From Candidatus Sumerlaeota bacterium (lineage in GTDB: Bacteria > Sumerlaeota > Sumerlaeia > MVZB01 > JAJFLK01), in contig JAJFLK010000185.1 in NCBI GenBank assembly GCA_021772735.1, forward strand, positions 1 to 16,358: a DNA stretch of 16,358 nt, written 5' to 3'. Made by a program: the position numbers and the translations under genes. Positions 1-10,025 of the stretch are shown here, piece by piece. Under the pieces are notes generated by a model, which saw nothing but the letters and a program-made list of their open reading frames with translations, searched no databases and was not told where the DNA came from. Within the stretch, counting starts at the first letter, position 1, and the number at the start of each line of letters is the position of its first letter.

Positions 1-96
1 CGCAAGAACGACAACGCTCATGTGGAGCAGAAACAATGGACCCACGTTCGCCAACTGCTCGGCTACGATCGGCTGGCCGATCCGGGTCGCCCATGA
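1..96 (+). pseudogene. 3' fragment of a DDE integrase-core transposase
   Basis: Frame 1 is open from the window edge to TGA at 94-96 and encodes 31 residues, including RKNDNAHVEQKQWTHVRQLL followed by GYDRLADP. I recognise this as the conserved region around and after the last catalytic glutamate (the E of HVEQK) of a common family of integrase-core transposases, from memory of the family and not from a search. In intact members the protein continues well past the GYxRLxDP segment. Here it stops four residues later, so the 3' end looks truncated or frameshifted. The 5' part lies outside the window. Probably a decayed insertion sequence; no terminal inverted repeat was identified. Confidence 0.7.
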
Positions 97-382
97 GTCA
101 GCCCTCTCCCGATCGCACACCGGGGAGACGACCGCCTTCGGTGTCTTTTTCTAATGGGTCAACGCGGCGGCCCGATGCGAGTGGGCGGGGGACTCGACCG
201 GGACGCAAACGCCTTGTCACCGCGCCACGATTTGATAAAGATAGACCTCGGCCTCGGCGTCGGCGTCGGCATTCGCGGGCGTGCGCACATGCGCCCCGGC
301 ATGACCCCACATGCGCCCGAGTCGCGCCTGCATCGCGCCACGCCGCCAACGCCCATCCGCCGCCCCGAGGTTCCCAGTTCCC
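97..382. other. non-coding gap with GC-rich hexamer repeat
   Basis: No gene is supported between the transposase scrap and the lipoprotein. Open frames in this stretch are Arg/Pro-rich and resemble shadows of GC-rich DNA. The only visible structure is four tandem hexamers at 246-269 (CCTCGG, CCTCGG, CGTCGG, CGTCGG). It may hold leftover insertion-sequence DNA and the promoter of the downstream lipoprotein gene, but I cannot point to a convincing promoter. Confidence 0.4.
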
Positions 383-937
383 ATGATGTCCCGTTCCCGT
401 TGGTCCTTGTCTCTGTTACGCACAGCCGCCGGCCTCGTGCTTTGCGCATCGCTCGCGCTCGCGGCGTGCGGCGGACCCAGGCAATTGCGCCTGGCCGAAG
501 ATAAATTTCCGCGCAGGCCGAGAATTTTTCCGATCGAGATATTTGTCGGCGAGGTCGCCGTGCCCTACCGCGAGGTCGCCGTGATCGAATCCACCGCGTT
601 CCCTTACGACGACGACGAGACGCGGCTCAAGCAGATCGAGGAGCTCAAGCGCAAGGCGCGGCGGCTCGGCGCGGATGCCGTGCAGGAGATGCGCATCCTG
701 ACCAAAGACATCAAGGGCTTTACAGTCGACGAACGCACGCCGTTCCCCTCGTGGCGCCAGGGCGATTACGAACTGTTTTTCATGCGCGGCAAGGCCATCG
801 TCTATGAATCGAGCATGCCCGGCTCGGTCGCAAGGCGCCGGGGGTTCAGAGGAGCGGATGAAGATGAACGCGCGCCGCTGCTCCCGCCCGTGCCCGACGA
901 TGACACCGCTGACGATGACACCGAAGAGAGCAAATAA
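383..937 (+). CDS. putative lipoprotein with YbjQ/RcsF-like core
   Basis: The product has 184 aa if translation begins at ATG 383 (ATGATG). The frame is open further upstream, but that part is Arg/Pro-rich and would bury the signal peptide. From 383 the N-terminus is a classic lipoprotein signal: a basic start, a hydrophobic stretch at residues 8-28, and the lipobox LAAC with Cys29. The mature part has a V-A-V-I-E-S strand (65-70), a charged helix (about 79-94) and the LGADAV signature (95-100), as seen in small YbjQ/DUF4156/RcsF-type domains. The tail (171-184) is acidic with a repeated DDDT motif. It is likely anchored to a membrane facing the periplasm. Function is unknown and the family relation is by motif only. 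It converges on the DUF255 gene with a 66-bp gap. Confidence 0.75.
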   Translation: MMSRSRWSLSLLRTAAGLVLCASLALAACGGPRQLRLAEDKFPRRPRIFPIEIFVGEVAVPYREVAVIESTAFPYDDDETRLKQIEELKRKARRLGADAVQEMRILTKDIKGFTVDERTPFPSWRQGDYELFFMRGKAIVYESSMPGSVARRRGFRGADEDERAPLLPPVPDDDTADDDTEESK

Positions 938-1003
938 ATTTCATCCGCCACGGATCTGCCAAACTTATTCCTGCCGAACCTGATTCGCCAAATCGCTCAG
1001 GCC

Positions 1004-3166
<2,163 letters not shown>

Positions 3167-3259
3167 TCGTTGTCTGCATCTCGCAGCCTTCGGCGGCCGT
3201 CAGTTTATCTGTTCGGGACGACGACTGCGAACATATTTGGACGGGCAAAGACCGGCGAT

Positions 3260-3288
3260 TTGACTTCGCCGTGTCTCGGACCTAATAT
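3260..3288 (+). promoter_or_regulatory. sigma-70-like promoter for the DJ-1/PfpI gene
   Basis: TTGACT at 3260-3265 and TAATAT at 3283-3288 are separated by exactly 17 bp, in the gap between two divergent genes. The -35 has five of six consensus bases. The -10 keeps the important T1, A2 and T6 but differs at positions 3 and 4. A start near 3295 would leave a 5' leader of about 60-80 nt before the DJ-1-like gene. Confidence 0.5.
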
Positions 3289-3357
3289 GACGGACCGGTT
3301 CGCCCAGTCATACGCGGGGGGCGGGGTGAGGGTGAAATTCCAAATCATAGGTATCCG

Positions 3358-4122
3358 ATGGGGGATGTTATTATGGCTTTCTCACACTTTTTCGATTCTT
3401 CAGTGGCGTCAATGCTTTCGATGTTGTCGGCAGCGGTGATGTTTTGTTGCATGGGTATGGCGCAGTCGGCATCGGCGCAAGAGGATGATGCTCCCGAAAC
3501 GCAATCCCGCAGACTGGGGGTGTTGATCTTCCCGGGGTTCGAGCTGCTTGATGCGTATGGCCCGCTGGAAATGTGGGGCAATTTGAAGGGCAAGATCGAA
3601 ATCGTGACGGTCGCGGCCGAAGCCGGGCCGGTGGCGTCCGCGCAGGGGCCGAAGACGGTAGCCGACTTCTCCCTGGCCGATTCCCCCAAGCTGGACCTGA
3701 TTCTGGTTCCCGGCGGATTCGGCGCGATCCAGATGTCGGGCAATGCCGAGGCTCTTGATTGGCTTCGTAAGCACTCCGCGGATGCAGAGATCACCATGTC
3801 GGTTTGCAACGGGGCCTCGATCCTGGCGGCCGCCGGGCTGCTTGATGGGCGGCGTGCAACGACAAACAAGGCTTTCTGGGGCATGGCGACGGCGCCCGGA
3901 CCCAATGTCGATTGGGTCAAGCAGGCGCGTTGGGTTGACTCTGGAGACGTCGTGACCTCCTCGGGCGTTTCGGCGGGGATCGATATGAGCCTGCACGTCA
4001 TCAAGCGCCTGTTCGGAGAAGAGACGGCCACCCGGCTTGCCAACATGACTGAATACGAGTGGCACCGCGATCCGGATTGGGATCCATTCGCCAAGATGCA
4101 CGGGCTGGTCGAAACCGAATAA
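3358..4122 (+). CDS. exported DJ-1/PfpI-family protein
   Basis: The 254-aa product has an N-terminal hydrophobic export signal (about residues 17-40, likely cut after SASA at 40/41) followed by a full DJ-1/PfpI domain (about 51-245). The domain starts with RRLGVLIFPGFELLDAYGPL, has the LVPGGFG turn and carries the nucleophile elbow S-V-C150-N-G-A-S. That elbow is followed by AAAGLLDGRRATTNK, the arrangement typical of the isonitrile-hydratase/ThiJ-like branch. Cys150 is the expected catalytic residue; the substrate cannot be read from sequence. Most relatives are cytoplasmic, so a signal peptide is noteworthy. Two starts are possible: ATG 3358, and ATG 3373, which is preceded by GGGGGA at 8-nt spacing. 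A good promoter-like sequence lies at 3260-3288. Confidence 0.88.
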   Translation: MGDVIMAFSHFFDSSVASMLSMLSAAVMFCCMGMAQSASAQEDDAPETQSRRLGVLIFPGFELLDAYGPLEMWGNLKGKIEIVTVAAEAGPVASAQGPKTVADFSLADSPKLDLILVPGGFGAIQMSGNAEALDWLRKHSADAEITMSVCNGASILAAAGLLDGRRATTNKAFWGMATAPGPNVDWVKQARWVDSGDVVTSSGVSAGIDMSLHVIKRLFGEETATRLANMTEYEWHRDPDWDPFAKMHGLVETE

Positions 4123-4204
4123 GCCCGCGCCTCCCCATGCCTGAATAGACCGCCGGCCGGCGTAAACGAGAGACAACATTTCAAAGAACGTCGAGACCCC
4201 GAAT

Positions 4205-5302
4205 TTGCGGATCCTGCTCGTCCGCCTCAGTGCGCTCGGCGATATCCTGCATGCTCTGCCCGCCCTGGCGGCGATTCGCGAGGCTCTGCCCGGCGCATGC
4301 ATCGGTTGGCTTGTCGAAGACCGTGGCGCCGAAATCATTCAGGATCATCCGCAGCTCGACCGGGTTCACGTCGTGCCGCGTCGCGCGATAAAAGCTGGCC
4401 TGATCGGCGCGCTTCGCGGTCCGGTCCGCGAGCTGGCGCGCGAGCTGCGCGGCGAGCAATACGACGTCGCGATCGACTTCCAGGGGCTGACCAAGAGTGC
4501 TGTTTGGACCCGCCTGTGCGGAGCCCCGCGCAGAATCGGTTTCCGAGGCCAGAATGCCCAGGAGATCAGCTCGTGTTTCTATAACGAATCCGTGCCGCCC
4601 AAGGCGGGCGAAGAGCACGTCATTCGGATGAATCTTGCTCTGTTGCGTCCGCTTGGCATCGAGGACCCGCCCGTTCGATTTCCGGCCCACTTCAGCGAAG
4701 AAGTAAAAGCCAGGGGCGAAGCGATCTGGGGATCGGGCGCCGAGGGGCATCCCAAAATCATCATCAACCCCGGGGCCGGGTGGGAGACCAAGCGGTGGCC
4801 CGCGGTGAACTTCGGCCGCGTGGCGCAGATTCTGGTCGAACAGACCGGCGCGCGAGTCGCCCTGGCGTGGGGTCCGGGCGAGGAACCGCTCATTGCCGAG
4901 GCCTTCGCCGCCGCAGGCATGTCCGAACCCGAATTCGGCGGGCCCAAATCGGAATCGATCGGCACGGAGCCGGGGCTCTACGTTCTCCCGCCGACGAGTT
5001 TCGCCGAATTGGGCTCGGTGATCGCGCACGCGGATCTGTTCATCGGGGGAGACACCGGACCGACTCATTACGCCGCCGCTCTCGATGTGCCGACCATCGC
5101 GCTCTATGGCGCCTCGGATTCGCGCCGCAACGGCCCCTGGGGCGAGGTCCACGAAATCATCCAGCTCCAGATGCCGCCCTGCATTCCATGTTGGAAGACT
5201 CGATGCAATTGGAACGAACCGCTCGCGTGCCTCACGCAGATCGGGGTCGAACGCGTGGCGCAGGCGTGCCGCCGATTGATCGAGGCCAATGCCGGGACGT
5301 GA
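4205..5302 (+). CDS. glycosyltransferase family 9 (LPS heptosyltransferase-like)
   Basis: The 365-aa product starts at TTG 4205 with MRILLVRLSALGDILHALPA, the classic N-terminus of ADP-heptose:LPS heptosyltransferases (WaaC/WaaF/RfaF-like). The C-terminal half has NPGAGWETKRWP (188-199) in the donor-binding lobe and GGDTGPTHYAAAL (281-293), the GT9 signature. A Cys-containing tail (C326, C329, C334, C342) matches the C-x-PC...C...C pattern common in this family. Such enzymes act on the cytoplasmic face of the inner membrane, adding heptose or related sugars to the LPS core. Which acceptor it uses cannot be said. The TTG start is supported because the conserved block begins directly at it; no strong Shine-Dalgarno sequence is evident. 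It lies 82 bp after the DJ-1-like gene, so cotranscription is possible but not required. Confidence 0.9.
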   Translation: MRILLVRLSALGDILHALPALAAIREALPGACIGWLVEDRGAEIIQDHPQLDRVHVVPRRAIKAGLIGALRGPVRELARELRGEQYDVAIDFQGLTKSAVWTRLCGAPRRIGFRGQNAQEISSCFYNESVPPKAGEEHVIRMNLALLRPLGIEDPPVRFPAHFSEEVKARGEAIWGSGAEGHPKIIINPGAGWETKRWPAVNFGRVAQILVEQTGARVALAWGPGEEPLIAEAFAAAGMSEPEFGGPKSESIGTEPGLYVLPPTSFAELGSVIAHADLFIGGDTGPTHYAAALDVPTIALYGASDSRRNGPWGEVHEIIQLQMPPCIPCWKTRCNWNEPLACLTQIGVERVAQACRRLIEANAGT

Positions 5303-5340
5303 TTCGCAGGCGCGTTCTTGCAGCGCGAGAACGAAAATTC

Positions 5341-6285
5341 TCAGTCCGCCGTCAGAAATTCCACGACGCGATCTGCCGTCAGATCGCCGTCATAATCCCA
5401 AAGAAGATGATGATTGTTGTGCTCGGGAAGCCAGAATACTTCTTTTTCGGCCGAGCCGATCCGGGCGAATGCGAGGCGCGCCGCCGCAGGCGAGGCTGCC
5501 TCGTCGCCTTTGGAGTGGAGCATCAGCACAGGTCTCGTCACGCGCGCGAGAACATCCTCTCCAAGCGCACGGCGCCCCAGTTCGCCCAGAACCCTTGCGC
5601 CGTGCAGGGGGACATATTTGTATGAATACATCGACTCGACGGACTCACGTTTGTTGACCCGCACATATCGATCACCTTTGCGGACATACCGGATGAAAGG
5701 CGACGCGGCGGCGGTCCAGATGCGAGGCGGCAGCACGTAAAACCAGCGGTATGTGATTCCGTAATACGGCGCGATCAAAACAAGGCGGCCCGTCTTGTCA
5801 GCTTCAGGCGCGCCCGATTCGGGTTCGGAGGCCAGCAGCGTCGCCAGTGATCCGCCCATGGAAAAGCCGATGAGATGGACACGGTCGAAACGCTCGGTCA
5901 GTTCATCGTACTCTGCGCGCGCGCCGGCCAGCATTTCGTCGGCAGATTTCGTGGCGAAGTCTTGGGGCGATGTTCCATGACCGGGCGCCAGCGCCATCCG
6001 AACGAAGAAGCCCTGGGCCGCGAGCCTCTCGCCAAGGCCGGCGAAATCAACACGCGAGCCCACAAAGCCGTGAAGCAGAAGACAGGCCTCGCCTGCGGCG
6101 GGATCGCCCAGGCTGATGGGCTCCGCTCCGAGCACGATGCCGGTCTGCGGATCGCGAGGCGCCTGCGCGGCATAACTCTCCACCGCTCTCGATGTCGCGC
6201 ACGCGTAGCACGACGTGATGGCGGCAAGTCCGCCGAACAGAGCGACAATCGCAAGAATCGATCTTTGGAGTCGAGGTGGTTGCAT
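5341..6285 (-). CDS. alpha/beta hydrolase, probable lipoprotein (esterase/lipase type)
   Basis: The 314-aa product begins with a basic N-terminus and hydrophobic segment (about 9-25) ending in a lipobox-like I-T-S-C26, so it is probably lipid-anchored. The mature part is an alpha/beta hydrolase. It has the oxyanion-hole motif LLHGFVGS (70-77), APGHGTS (100-106), the nucleophile elbow G-F-S142-M-G-G, acid D261 in HSKGDEAASP, and a terminal histidine at 292 or 293 in NNHHLLWDYD. This complete triad and layout resemble carboxylesterase/monoacylglycerol lipase (Est30-like) enzymes. The substrate is unknown. It converges on the GT9 gene (38 bp apart). It sits 48 bp downstream of the Arg-rich hypothetical gene on the same strand, so the two may share a transcript. 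Confidence 0.88.
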   Translation of the reverse strand: MQPPRLQRSILAIVALFGGLAAITSCYACATSRAVESYAAQAPRDPQTGIVLGAEPISLGDPAAGEACLLLHGFVGSRVDFAGLGERLAAQGFFVRMALAPGHGTSPQDFATKSADEMLAGARAEYDELTERFDRVHLIGFSMGGSLATLLASEPESGAPEADKTGRLVLIAPYYGITYRWFYVLPPRIWTAAASPFIRYVRKGDRYVRVNKRESVESMYSYKYVPLHGARVLGELGRRALGEDVLARVTRPVLMLHSKGDEAASPAAARLAFARIGSAEKEVFWLPEHNNHHLLWDYDGDLTADRVVEFLTAD

Positions 6286-6333
6286 GCGAGATGGCGCCGA
6301 GGCGGACGAACCTCGGCCGCCGGCGGGAGAAGC

Positions 6334-6912
6334 TCAGCCTTTGCGATCGGTCTTGCGGCGGCCGAATCGCTGTTTGCGGCGGTCTCCACCATAACGCTGA
6401 TTCTTGCGCACCGCCATCAGATCGCTTCGGCGATCCTGGTTGACTCGCCGGTCGCTTAGCTCGCGGCGGCACGGACCCCGGTATAGCGGAGTCACAATGG
6501 CAGGCGCCTCCTCGGCCTCGGCCGGCAAGGCCACGGAGTTCTCGGCGTCGCGCATCAGCTCGGCAATCTGCTCATCGGAAAGATCCTCGGAGAAATCGTC
6601 CAGGTCTGCCGCGTCGACCTGCTTCAATCTTGTCGGCTTGACTCGGCCCATGAACGCGCGGCGTCCGCCGCTGGCGAGGAAGCGGTAAATTTCGTCAAGC
6701 TGGGCGGTGAGCTCACCAGGCCGGTTCCTGATGTTGAGCGCCCTAAGCAGCATCGGCATCCGGCGCGGCTGAAGGGCGTAACCCAGCACGATAGAGAGCA
6801 CTTCATCACCGAAACGGGCAAACCGTGCACGGACCATGTCCGTAACTTTGCGCTTCTGCTGAAACTGAGCCGCGTTGATCGCGGCCCGCGCGCTGCTGCC
6901 ACCTCTTCCCAT
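6334..6912 (-). CDS. hypothetical protein with Arg-rich repetitive C-terminus
   Basis: The product has 192 aa and belongs to no family I recognise. ATG 6912 has a fair Shine-Dalgarno sequence (GGAAAGAG about 9 nt upstream). The N-terminal 100 residues are predicted helical and basic. The middle (about 101-140) is acidic (DAADLDDFSEDLSDEQIAEL). The last 45 residues are very basic, with repeated DRR units (SDRRVNQDRRSD, GGDRRKQRFGRRKTDRK). No signal peptide or membrane segment is visible, so it is likely cytoplasmic. The charged tail could bind nucleic acid or act as a disordered linker; this is inference only. It lies between the CNNM pair and the hydrolase on the same strand. Confidence 0.7.
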   Translation of the reverse strand: MGRGGSSARAAINAAQFQQKRKVTDMVRARFARFGDEVLSIVLGYALQPRRMPMLLRALNIRNRPGELTAQLDEIYRFLASGGRRAFMGRVKPTRLKQVDAADLDDFSEDLSDEQIAELMRDAENSVALPAEAEEAPAIVTPLYRGPCRRELSDRRVNQDRRSDLMAVRKNQRYGGDRRKQRFGRRKTDRKG

Positions 6913-7009
6913 GGGTCAACACTCTTTCCGGCCGGTCAATGCGATGCGGGCTCCGGCGCCCGGCATCGCGATCGGCCCGTTTCCCCGGCAGGCCCTGGCG
7001 CACCAAAGC

Positions 7010-7029
7010 GCATTTCCCGCCGGGAATGC
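7010..7029. repeat. short GC-rich palindrome
   Basis: A 13-bp core TTCCCGCCGGGAA is perfectly palindromic around its middle base. It extends to GCAT/ATGC arms with a one-base bulge. It lies in the 255-bp gap after the CNNM pair and before the Arg-rich gene. It could be a weak terminator for the CNNM transcripts or an operator; no T-run follows, so neither is certain. Confidence 0.3.
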
Positions 7030-7167
7030 TATGGGTAATCTTATCGACCAGGCGGACCGAATTATTTAGCGTCGCCGGGGGGCAGAACATGAATTTTCGA
7101 GTATTTCTCTTCGATTGAGCTCTGCGACGCCCCCGCTCGGACCGAGTTTCGGATGGGCCGCTGAGCG

Positions 7168-8535
7168 TCAATCCGTGAGCGAGGCTTCGATCCGAGCGAT
7201 GCGCATGCCGTCCACCTCTGTGACGCGCATACGCCAGCCGCCGACGACAACCTCGTCGTCGATACTGCCAATCCGGCCAAGTTCTTTCATGACGAGGCCG
7301 CCGATCGTGTTGCATTCGGAGTCGTCCAGGTCGATCTTGAGCACTTCGCTGACGTCTTCGGTATCCACGCGACCGTCGATACGGTAAACGCCCTCGTCCT
7401 CCTCGGAGATCATCACGGTCGGCTCATCGAGCTCGTCTTCGAGTTCTCCGACAATCTCTTCGAGGATGTCCTCGCGCGCGATCCACCCGCTGCACCCGCC
7501 GTATTCATCGACGACGATCGCCGTCTTGATCCGCTGGGTCAGGAAGTCCTGGAGAAGATCATCGACGCGCTTGGTTTCAGGAACATAAGTCGCATCGCGG
7601 ACGAACATCTCCAGGCTCTGGCTGCCAGTGGTATCGTTCAAGACATCATAGATCTCGATGAACCCGGTCAGATTGGTGACCCGATCGGGGTAGACCGGAA
7701 ATCGGGAATGCCCGGAGCGGCGGGCCATCTCGATAAAACTCGCCGGCGTCATCGTGCCCAGGTGGACGGTTTCGAGTTCCGCCAGCGGCTGCATGATTTC
7801 GCGCGCGTTGGTTTTCTCCAGGCCGATGATGTTCTGAATAAGACGCCGCTCATCGGGTTCGCGGATGGCTTCGGCAAGATCCCGCAGCGTTTCCGAAGCC
7901 ACGTTCTCAGGGATGGCCTGGCTTGAGATCCCGGCGTCCGGAAGGTCTTCGCCATCGTCCTCACCGAGCAGGACGATCAGATCGCGGCGCGATATTCCGC
8001 GGGCCGCTGCCGGTTCGCCTCCCAGCGGCCTCATAAACATCGCAACGATCGCGTCGAGAATTCGGATCGCCGGTGAGAAAAGCATCATCGCGCCGGACAG
8101 GACGATACGCAGATGTCCGATCCAGGCATTGGCTCGAGCGCGGAAGAGCGCCTTGGGCAAGATTTCTGCAAAGACGACGATTATCGGCGTCAGGACAAGA
8201 AGGCTGATGAGCTCAACGCGGGTGATGTATCCGAAAGCGGGCCGATGCAAATCCTCCCAGGTGAAGATAAGGAGCATCTTGAATAAAAGAACGGCGAGGA
8301 CGTTGCCCAGGTTCGTCCCGATCAATACGCAACTGATCAGACGCGGCGCCGAAGCAAGAAAATCCAGCGTCTTGCGCGCATCGGCGTCACCGGATTCGGC
8401 CAGATGACGCAACCTAAGCTGATTGGCCGAAATCACGGCGGTCTCCGAACCGGAGAAAAAGAAACTCATCATCAGACTCAGGCCGATCGCCAGCAGGAGC
8501 AGAAGCGTCTCGGCCGCGTGGGCGCTTGGGATCAT
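7168..8535 (-). CDS. CNNM/CorC-family membrane protein with CBS pair (second of tandem pair)
   Basis: The 455-aa product has the three-part layout of the HlyC/CorC (UPF0053, CNNM) family. The N-terminal DUF21 membrane domain (about 1-190) has membrane segments near 8-30, 66-90, 107-127 and 144-166, the SGSETAVISAN signature (28-38) and the conserved AEILPKALFRARA (123-135). A CBS pair (about 240-365) contains VVDEYGG (341-347) and DILEEIVGE (356-364). A CorC/HlyC C-terminal domain spans about 375-452. Bacterial relatives export or resist divalent cations such as Mg2+ and Co2+ in the inner membrane; 'hemolysin' labels are historical. Its ATG overlaps the stop of the upstream paralogue as ATGA, so translation is probably coupled. 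Confidence 0.93.
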   Translation of the reverse strand: MIPSAHAAETLLLLLAIGLSLMMSFFFSGSETAVISANQLRLRHLAESGDADARKTLDFLASAPRLISCVLIGTNLGNVLAVLLFKMLLIFTWEDLHRPAFGYITRVELISLLVLTPIIVVFAEILPKALFRARANAWIGHLRIVLSGAMMLFSPAIRILDAIVAMFMRPLGGEPAAARGISRRDLIVLLGEDDGEDLPDAGISSQAIPENVASETLRDLAEAIREPDERRLIQNIIGLEKTNAREIMQPLAELETVHLGTMTPASFIEMARRSGHSRFPVYPDRVTNLTGFIEIYDVLNDTTGSQSLEMFVRDATYVPETKRVDDLLQDFLTQRIKTAIVVDEYGGCSGWIAREDILEEIVGELEDELDEPTVMISEEDEGVYRIDGRVDTEDVSEVLKIDLDDSECNTIGGLVMKELGRIGSIDDEVVVGGWRMRVTEVDGMRIARIEASLTD

Positions 8536-10025
8536 CGTGAGCCGGCCTCCTCTGAAGTGTCGGACTCGGTTCCGGAGCCTACCTGAGCAGCACGAAATAT
8601 CTCGACGCGTGAGATCCGCCGGCCCGTCATGCGCGTCACCTTCATAACCAATCCGTCATATCTGAGTTCGTCGCCGGTCTTGGGGACGTGGCCAAGCATG
8701 TTCATGATAAATCCGCCGACGGTCGTGCCGATATCCTCGGGAAATCGCCCGTCCAGCTCCTCGCCGAGCTCATCCAGATTCATCCGCCCGCGAGCAACCC
8801 AGCGGTTCGCGCCGAGCTGCTCCAGGTCCATGGTGACCGCTTCGTGTCGCTCCGAGAGATCGCCAACGATCTCTTCGAGTAGATCCCGTATCGTGACCAA
8901 GCCCGCCACGCCGCCATACTCATCGACGAGGACTGCGATATTGACCGAATGTCTCCGGAATCGAGCCAGGAGGTCGAGCAGCTTGATGCGTTCGGGCACA
9001 CACATGGCCTCACGCATGCTCTCGCGCCAATCACGCTCCGGATTGAGGAGGACTTCCTTCGCCAAAACGAACCCGACCAGGTTATCGAGCGAATCGTGAT
9101 AGATGAGCACGCGACTGCGGCGCTCGCCCCGCAACGCGGCAAGCATTTCGTCCTGGCGCAGGCTCTGGTCGAACCCCACGACCTCGGGCCGGGGAACCAT
9201 GATTTCCTCGGCGAAAGTCTGGCTCAGCTCGAAGACGCTGTGGATCATCTCACGCTCGTCCTCCTCAAGGACGGTCGCGGCCTCGCCGGTTTGGATCATG
9301 GCCTTGAGTTCATCCTCGGAAAGCCGATCCGTGACGCGGGCCGACCGGATGCCAAACCGAGCGAAAACCCACCGAATGATGGCGTTCATCGGCAACCGCG
9401 CGGGCGTAAGAATGGTCGCTGCGGCTGCGGTAGGCAAAGCAACCAGGTGTGCGACGGTGCTGGCGTGGACATGGGCGATGCACTTGGGCACGACCTCGCC
9501 AAAGGTGAGCAAAAGCGCGGTCGCGCCAAAAGCCGCGGCGGCGAATCCGGCAACCGTCAGACCGGAGAAAAGCGATTCTGTCAGGGCCCCGGCCGTCAAA
9601 GACAGAGCCACGTTGAGTAGATTGTTCAGGACGAGCAACGTCGTCAGCGTGCCGTTGGGATGATCCAGGAGTCCGATCAGCGCGCGGCTTGACGCTGTCG
9701 GTTTGCGGCGCGCGCGGACCAGATCGACTTTGTTGAGTGAGAATATCGCGGTCTCGCTGCCCGAGACCGTTCCGGACGCGCAGAGCAGGAAAACGAAAAA
9801 GATGACGAGCGGGGCAGGCGCGCGGTCGAATTCGGGAGCGCCGCCGGCACCCTCGGCGGAAGAAACGCTTGAGATCTGGCCCCACAATGGCGAGCTCGCC
9901 AGGGCGCCGGTCAGAACCAGCGCAAGGATCAGAAAATACCGTCCAAGCGATGAGCGCAAAATGCGCCAGGCCGAAAGCTCGCGCCCGGAAGATTCTATTT
10001 CGGGTTCTGATTCGGGGTCCGACAT
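8532..10025 (-). CDS. CNNM/CorC-family membrane protein with CBS pair (first of tandem pair)
   Basis: The 497-aa product belongs to the same family as its downstream neighbour but is clearly diverged. It has a longer N-terminus with an extra hydrophobic segment (about 30-46). The DUF21 domain (about 72-225) contains SGSETAIFSLNKVDLVRAR (88-106) and FGEVVPKCIA (175-184). The CBS pair (about 270-390) contains EEIMVPRPEV and VLVDEYGGVAGLVTIRDLLE. The C-terminal CorC/HlyC domain (about 400-480) contains GTTVGGFIMNMLGHVPKTGD. It is predicted to sit in the inner membrane and transport, or confer tolerance to, divalent cations. The start ATG 10025 has an AGGCAGG-type ribosome site just upstream. The last four bases overlap the next gene (ATGA). 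CNNM proteins work as dimers, so the pair might form a heterodimer; this is inferred. Confidence 0.93.
   Translation of the reverse strand: MSDPESEPEIESSGRELSAWRILRSSLGRYFLILALVLTGALASSPLWGQISSVSSAEGAGGAPEFDRAPAPLVIFFVFLLCASGTVSGSETAIFSLNKVDLVRARRKPTASSRALIGLLDHPNGTLTTLLVLNNLLNVALSLTAGALTESLFSGLTVAGFAAAAFGATALLLTFGEVVPKCIAHVHASTVAHLVALPTAAAATILTPARLPMNAIIRWVFARFGIRSARVTDRLSEDELKAMIQTGEAATVLEEDEREMIHSVFELSQTFAEEIMVPRPEVVGFDQSLRQDEMLAALRGERRSRVLIYHDSLDNLVGFVLAKEVLLNPERDWRESMREAMCVPERIKLLDLLARFRRHSVNIAVLVDEYGGVAGLVTIRDLLEEIVGDLSERHEAVTMDLEQLGANRWVARGRMNLDELGEELDGRFPEDIGTTVGGFIMNMLGHVPKTGDELRYDGLVMKVTRMTGRRISRVEIFRAAQVGSGTESDTSEEAGSR

Noticed and set aside
311..382. Upstream extension of the lipoprotein frame
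   Set aside because: It would place 24 Arg/Pro-rich residues before a well-formed lipoprotein signal peptide; ATG 383 is the sensible start.
3409..4338. 309-codon open frame antisense to the DJ-1/PfpI gene
   Set aside because: Opposite a well-supported domain and running into the next gene's start. No domain and His/Arg-rich composition.
4181..5152. 323-codon open frame antisense to the glycosyltransferase
   Set aside because: Arg/Asp-rich with no recognisable domain, and fully opposite a gene with clear GT9 motifs. High-GC shadow frame.
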